Assembly (NCBI RefSeq): GCF_002843605.1
Contig: NZ_CP025263.1
Span: forward strand, 2,323,501 to 2,387,500
Length of the DNA: 64,000 nt
Direction of reading: 5' to 3'
DNA from: Pseudomonas sp. S09G 359
GTDB taxonomy: Bacteria > Pseudomonadota > Gammaproteobacteria > Pseudomonadales > Pseudomonadaceae
Below are positions 60,331 through 64,000 of the stretch, piece by piece. The position numbers and the translations under genes were made by a program. The notes beneath the pieces are model-generated. The model saw only the letters and a list, made by a program, of their open reading frames with translations, did no database searches and was not told the DNA's origin. Position 1 is the first letter of the stretch. Each line of letters opens with the position of its first letter.

Positions 60331-61260
60331 CTAGAGGTCCAGCAAAACGCAGGGGCCGCTGCCGCGCGAGACGCAGGGCATCAGAAAGTCGGCCTGCTCG
60401 GCCGGGCTGAGGAAACTGTCGCGGTGTTCAATCGCGCCGCCGCTGTGGCGCGTGATGCACTGGCCGCACACCCCGCCACGGCACAGGTTGGGCACTTGCA
60501 GGCCGGCGTGTTCGAGGGCTTCGAGCAGGCTCTGCTCGGCCTCGACCCGCAGGCGTTGGCCGCTGCGCAGCAGGTGCAGGTCGAAGGGTTGCCCCGGTTG
60601 TGCGCCTTTGAAGGCTTCCGAATGCACCCGCGTTGGCGGCCAACCGAGTTGCGTCGCCTGCTGCGCAACGGCGTCGAGCAGCGACTGCGGGCCACAGGTG
60701 TAGACGTGGCTGCCCAGCGGGCGGTGGGCGAGAATGCGGCTCAGGTCCGGGCGGCTGGCATAGGCGTGCAGGCGCGAACCCAGGCGCTGTTGCAGTTCAT
60801 CAAGGTAGGCATCGCTGAGGCCCGGGCGGAACAGGTAGTGCAATTCGAACGCGGCGTGCTGCTGTTCGAGTGCGGCGATGTAGGCCATGAACGGCGTGAT
60901 GCCGATGCCGGCGGCGATCAGGATATGCAAGCGCGCCGTACCGTGGGGCGCAAACAGATTGGCCGGCGGCGAGATCTGCAAGGTGTCGCCCACCTGCACC
61001 TGCCGATGCAGGTACTGCGAGCCGCCGCGGGAGGCCTCCTGCAGGCGCACGGCGATGCGGTAGTGGCGGGTGTGCGCCGGGTCGCTGGTGAGGGAATAGG
61101 CGTTGCGCACCTTGCCCTCGGCCAGCGGCACATGCACCTGCACATGGCTGCCGGGGGAGAAGCCAGGCAGGCTGCCGTCGCAGGCTACCAGGGTGAATTC
61201 GCGCACCACCGGCGTGAGCATCCTGGCCGCGCTGACCTGCACATTGAGGGCCGCGCTCAT
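60331..61260 (-). CDS. Reductase subunit of dimethylamine monooxygenase (flavin, NAD and 2Fe-2S)
   Basis: This 309-residue phthalate-dioxygenase-reductase-like protein has a flavin-binding RNAYSLTSDP motif, an NAD-binding AGIGITPFMAYI motif and a C-terminal plant-type 2Fe-2S site (CRGGVCGQCITR plus a later MPCVS cysteine). It would pass electrons from NAD(P)H to the haem subunit (HODM beta). Start ATG 61260 overlaps the upstream stop (ATGA). Confidence 0.88.
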   Translation of the reverse strand: MSAALNVQVSAARMLTPVVREFTLVACDGSLPGFSPGSHVQVHVPLAEGKVRNAYSLTSDPAHTRHYRIAVRLQEASRGGSQYLHRQVQVGDTLQISPPANLFAPHGTARLHILIAAGIGITPFMAYIAALEQQHAAFELHYLFRPGLSDAYLDELQQRLGSRLHAYASRPDLSRILAHRPLGSHVYTCGPQSLLDAVAQQATQLGWPPTRVHSEAFKGAQPGQPFDLHLLRSGQRLRVEAEQSLLEALEHAGLQVPNLCRGGVCGQCITRHSGGAIEHRDSFLSPAEQADFLMPCVSRGSGPCVLLDL

Positions 61261-61703
61261 GGCTGGAACCCCGCATAGGGCTGGTCGGGGTTGATGCACA
61301 CGCCCAGGTAGGCGCCCAGGCGTCGGGAAAAATGCCCGCGTACCTCGAGGCCCACCTGGCAGCCGATGCAGTTGAGCAACGCTTCCGGCCCCGCTGCTTG
61401 GGTCAGGCCGCAGTGCGCGCAATACACCTGGCGCAGGCCGGGTGTCGTGCAGGTCATGCTGATTTCAGCCTCTTCCAGGCCGGCGGCGCGTGCCTCGCCG
61501 TGAATGCGCCAGATAAAGGCCTCATCACCCAGCAGGTAAAGCCGACACCCCACGGTGGCGCTGGCCAATGCCTGTTGCAGGCGCCGCGCGAAGTCGGGTT
61601 GTTCGCCGTTCAGCAGCAGTGGTTGGTCCAGTGCGGCGACACCCTCCGTGCAGGTGCTTGCCGATTGCATCACCACGATGGGGCGGTTGTGGGTGTGCGT
61701 CAT
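61257..61703 (-). CDS. Small cysteine-rich subunit of dimethylamine monooxygenase (HODM gamma-like)
   Basis: This 148-residue protein ends in a four-cysteine zinc-ribbon-like segment (YCAHCGLTQAAGPEALLNCIGCQ) followed by VRGHFSRRLGAYLGVCINPDQPYAGF. It heads the dmm operon. The family occurs with the haem and reductase subunits in known dimethylamine monooxygenase loci and is named DmmA in some annotations. Function within the complex is unclear. Confidence 0.75.
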   Translation of the reverse strand: MTHTHNRPIVVMQSASTCTEGVAALDQPLLLNGEQPDFARRLQQALASATVGCRLYLLGDEAFIWRIHGEARAAGLEEAEISMTCTTPGLRQVYCAHCGLTQAAGPEALLNCIGCQVGLEVRGHFSRRLGAYLGVCINPDQPYAGFQP

Positions 61704-61748
61704 GCGGGCTCTCCAGGGCGGGTTCTGTTTCCTGTTGGGAGAGATACT

Positions 61749-61763
61749 TTCCTATGGGGAAAA
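61749..61763. promoter_or_regulatory. TTCC-N5-GGAA dyad C in the dmm operon promoter
   Basis: TTCCTATGGGGAA (61749-61761) lies 46 bases upstream of the first dmm gene. It matches the dyads at 44705 and 44801 next to gmaS. It lies in the intergenic region shared with the histidine kinase gene. Confidence 0.5.
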
Positions 61764-61885
61764 TCTTCTCAATCTGGAAAAAGGGCTATGCCTTTGGAGA
61801 TAAGCCTTGCGGTACAGGGCTTAGGGGCATGGAAGTTGCTGGGCTTCAAGAGATGCCGAGCAACCGGACGGGGAGTTATCGAACA

Positions 61886-62998
61886 GTGCTGACACGACCA
61901 AAAGGCTGGCCGCTCTGGTTGGGGCCTGTGCGCCGCGAACAGGCGCGCAGCGTGCGCCGGCTGTTGGCCGGGTTGCCCCTGCACGCTGACGGTGCCTTGG
62001 CGGGTTTCCTGGACCGTTTCGACGCACTGTTGCCTAACGCCAGGCTCAACCTGATCCTCGGCAGCGAAGACTTTGGCCCGACGCGACGCGGCTTGGTCGA
62101 AGGCTGCCAGGACGTAGCGCGTTGCCCCTGGCGTGACGCGGCCGTCAGCGATTGCCCCCAGGCCTGCGGCCCTTGCCGGCAACGTGGCGTGCACCGCCTG
62201 GTGTGCGCGTTGCCCCCGGGCGAAAAGGGTGTGTTGCTGCTCGATACTCCCAGGCGCGCCGGGGCCAGTTGGCGCCAGTTGGTGGAGGAGGCGGCGCAGG
62301 CGGTGGGGGTCAGCGTGCGCCTGCGCAGCCAGCAGCGAGAGCAGCAGCGCAAACAGGCGACCTCCCGCCACGGTGCCCTGGCCCGCGAGTTGCACGATTC
62401 GGTGGCGCAGCAGCTCGGCTACCTGTCCTTCCAGGCCCATGGCTTGCAGTCGCAACTGGGCGAACCGGCCCTGCACGACTTGTGCAGTGGTCTCAGCCAA
62501 CTGCAACGCCAGGTGCGCGAGCTGATCACCAGCGCGCGCCTGACCATGGATGGGCGTTCGCTGCGCCAGGCCCTGGCCGATTCGGTGGCCGAATTCTCGC
62601 GGCGCTGCATCATCGTGTTCGAACTGGACAACCGCCTGGCCGACGATGCCCTGAGCCCGGAAACCGAATTGCAGATCTTGCAGATCATCCGCGAAGCCCT
62701 GGCCAACGCCGTGCGCCATTCCCACGCGCGGCATGTGCGTATCGAGCTGCGCCAGACCCAGGACGGCGAGGCTTCGGTGGCGGTGGAAGACGACGGCATC
62801 GGCCTTAGCCAGGCCTGCGGTGAGCACAACCATTTCGGCCTGGCGATTATTCGCGAGCGTGCCGCCAGCATCGGCGCGCGCCTGACCATTGAAGCGATCC
62901 GCCCGCACGGGGTGCGTGTGCACCTTGGCCTGCGTCGCCACCAAGACCTGCCACAGGGGAGTCTCGATGGACTGCACGACCTTATTACTGATCGATGA
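61886..62998 (+). CDS. Soluble NarL-type (HisKA_3) histidine kinase with cysteine cluster
   Basis: This kinase of about 370 residues has an N-terminal sensor segment with six cysteines (74, 80, 90, 94, 97, 107; SDCPQACGPCRQRG), a HisKA_3 phosphorylation helix (GALARELHDSVAQQLGYLSFQAHG) and an HATPase domain (REALANAVRHSHARHVRIEL, VEDDGIGL). No membrane helix is visible, so it senses something in the cytoplasm. I chose GTG 61886 behind GGGGAG; ATG 61853 or 61754 would add residues. It is divergent from the dmm operon and may control it. Confidence 0.8.
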   Translation: MLTRPKGWPLWLGPVRREQARSVRRLLAGLPLHADGALAGFLDRFDALLPNARLNLILGSEDFGPTRRGLVEGCQDVARCPWRDAAVSDCPQACGPCRQRGVHRLVCALPPGEKGVLLLDTPRRAGASWRQLVEEAAQAVGVSVRLRSQQREQQRKQATSRHGALARELHDSVAQQLGYLSFQAHGLQSQLGEPALHDLCSGLSQLQRQVRELITSARLTMDGRSLRQALADSVAEFSRRCIIVFELDNRLADDALSPETELQILQIIREALANAVRHSHARHVRIELRQTQDGEASVAVEDDGIGLSQACGEHNHFGLAIIRERAASIGARLTIEAIRPHGVRVHLGLRRHQDLPQGSLDGLHDLITDR

Positions 62999-63623
62999 TC
63001 ACCCACTGTTTCGCAAAGGCCTGGCGCAGTTGTTCGGCGCCAGTGACGACTTCGAAGTGGTGGGCCAGGCGGCCAGCGGCCGCGAAGGCATCAACCTGGC
63101 CGTGAGCTTGACGCCGCAGCAGGTGCTGCTGGATTTGCACATGCCCGGCCTCAGTGGTTTGCAGGTGCTCGATGAGCTGCGCCAACTGCGCCTGGACTGC
63201 CAGGTGGTGGTGCTCACGGCCTCGATGGACCGCGACGAACTGCTCAGCGCCTTGCGCCTCGGCGCCAGTGGCTATGTGCTCAAGGAAACCGAGCCGGACG
63301 CGCTGCTGGCGTATATGCGCAACTGCCACAAGGGCGCGATTGTGCTGGACTCGACCCTGATTGCGCTGTTGGCCGACCAGGCCGAGCCCGCACACCACAG
63401 CGAGGCCCCGGGCAACGACAATCTCACCGAACGCGAAGGCCAGACCCTGGCGTTGATTGCCGCTGGCATGAGCAATAAACAGATCGGCCGCGAGCTGGGC
63501 ATCAGCGACGGCACGGTGAAAATCTACGTGCGCAGCCTGCTGCAGAAGCTCGGCCTGCACTCGCGGCTGGAACTGGCAGCGTGGGTGCACAGCGGCGCCT
63601 TGAAGCACGAGGAGCGCCATTAG
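62967..63623 (+). CDS. NarL/FixJ-family response regulator
   Basis: This 218-residue protein has a receiver domain (LLLIDDHPLFRKGL, phosphorylated Asp in VLLDLHMPG, KETEPDALL) and a LuxR-type helix-turn-helix (LTEREGQTLALIAAGMSNKQIGRELGISDGTVKIYVRSLLQKLGLHSR). ATG 62967 has AGGGGAG upstream and lies inside the kinase gene end, a typical coupled pair. Confidence 0.93.
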   Translation: MDCTTLLLIDDHPLFRKGLAQLFGASDDFEVVGQAASGREGINLAVSLTPQQVLLDLHMPGLSGLQVLDELRQLRLDCQVVVLTASMDRDELLSALRLGASGYVLKETEPDALLAYMRNCHKGAIVLDSTLIALLADQAEPAHHSEAPGNDNLTEREGQTLALIAAGMSNKQIGRELGISDGTVKIYVRSLLQKLGLHSRLELAAWVHSGALKHEERH

Positions 63624-64000
63624 ATGAGGGAAAGCCCCGAAGCCTTTGTGCTCCCGTCGATCGAGCTGATGGATTGTTTCCCCGCCGCCTTGCTGCGCCT
63701 GCGTGACAACGGCCAGATCGCCCACTTCAACCTGGCGTGGGCCGAATTGATGGGGCCGCCTGGCGGCGAACGCAATTTGATCGACTACGTGCACCAGGAA
63801 GACCGCCCCTGGTGGCGTCAGGCGTTGAATGAACTGCGCCGCCGCCCCGACACTTCGTTCAACCAGCGTCTGCGCTTTGTGCACCCCAGCGGCGAATTAC
63901 GCTGGTTCGAGATCAGCCTCAAGCGCGGCCCGCAAGGCTTTTACCTGGTGGCCGGTGACGTCACCGCCCACAAACGCCGCGAAATTGCCTTGCAGGCCAG
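63624..64000 (+). CDS. PAS-domain signalling protein (5' part)
   Basis: ATG 63624 directly follows the response regulator stop. The 125 visible residues form a PAS domain (FPAALLRLRDNGQIAHFNLAWAELMG, then HPSGELRWFEISLKRGPQGFYLVAGDVTAHKRRE). The gene runs off the right edge. It may be a second sensor kinase of the same cluster. Confidence 0.8.
   Translation, partial: MRESPEAFVLPSIELMDCFPAALLRLRDNGQIAHFNLAWAELMGPPGGERNLIDYVHQEDRPWWRQALNELRRRPDTSFNQRLRFVHPSGELRWFEISLKRGPQGFYLVAGDVTAHKRREIALQA

Overview
This window comes from a fluorescent Pseudomonas, most likely of the P. fluorescens group. The evidence is high-GC codon use, the dauBAR D-arginine operon, a Pseudomonas-type xylose operon, levansucrase and pectin lyase genes, and many REP/REPIN intergenic palindromes of the three types known from P. 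fluorescens SBW25. No tRNA, rRNA, CRISPR array or transposase was seen.

Layout, left half. 1-3.1 kb: a partial LysR gene divergent from an MFS transporter and a glucarate-dehydratase-like enzyme. 3.3-5 kb: an AMP-forming acyl-CoA ligase. 5.1-9.2 kb: an iron-uptake signalling set (TonB receptor with STN domain, FecR, FecI) behind a Fur-like box. 9.3-13.4 kb: an amino-acid binding protein convergent with dauBAR; the 3' end of dauR and its REPIN are tandemly duplicated (2 x 274 bp). 13.4-16 kb: LysR and methylmalonate-semialdehyde dehydrogenase. 16.1-19.5 kb: a small Pseudomonas-type protein with a long structured leader, a pectin lyase under a textbook LexA-box promoter, and levansucrase. 19.7-26.4 kb: xylAFGH with divergent xylR. 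26.5-30.3 kb: oprB and PQQ glucose dehydrogenase (gcd).

Layout, middle. 30.7-36.2 kb: a flavin-dependent (LLM) oxidoreductase, a chemoreceptor, a flavin reductase and an NCS1 permease. Three near-identical operator-like sites lie in the promoters of this group, suggesting an uncharacterised nitrogen-heterocycle or amine utilisation regulon.

Layout, right half (36.3-64 kb). This is the most interesting part: it appears to hold a complete methylated-amine degradation pathway. Trimethylamine is oxidised by Tmm to TMAO. Tdm demethylates TMAO to dimethylamine. A four-subunit haem-dependent oxidative N-demethylase (DmmABCD/HODM-like) converts dimethylamine to methylamine. GmaS and MgsABC convert methylamine to N-methylglutamate. 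A sarcosine-oxidase-like four-subunit enzyme (best read as N-methylglutamate dehydrogenase MgdABCD) releases glutamate and methylene-tetrahydrofolate. Two FolD/PurU pairs would carry the C1 units to formate. An ammonium transporter and an APC permease are likely uptake partners. The genes form three transcription units: purU-folD-soxBDAG (minus), gmaS-mgsABC(-amt) (plus, with a sigma54 promoter and an NtrC-like site), and the dmm-purU-tmm-tdm-permease-folD operon (minus). An XRE-cupin regulator sits between the first two. A cysteine-containing histidine kinase, a NarL-type response regulator and a PAS protein diverge from the third.

Intergenic space is unusually rich in structure: REPINs, tandem iteration of REP ends with 17-18 bp or 9 bp periods, and a 709 bp non-coding element with long imperfect terminal inverted repeats. 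All assignments were made by eye from the sequence and family knowledge; no database search was run.
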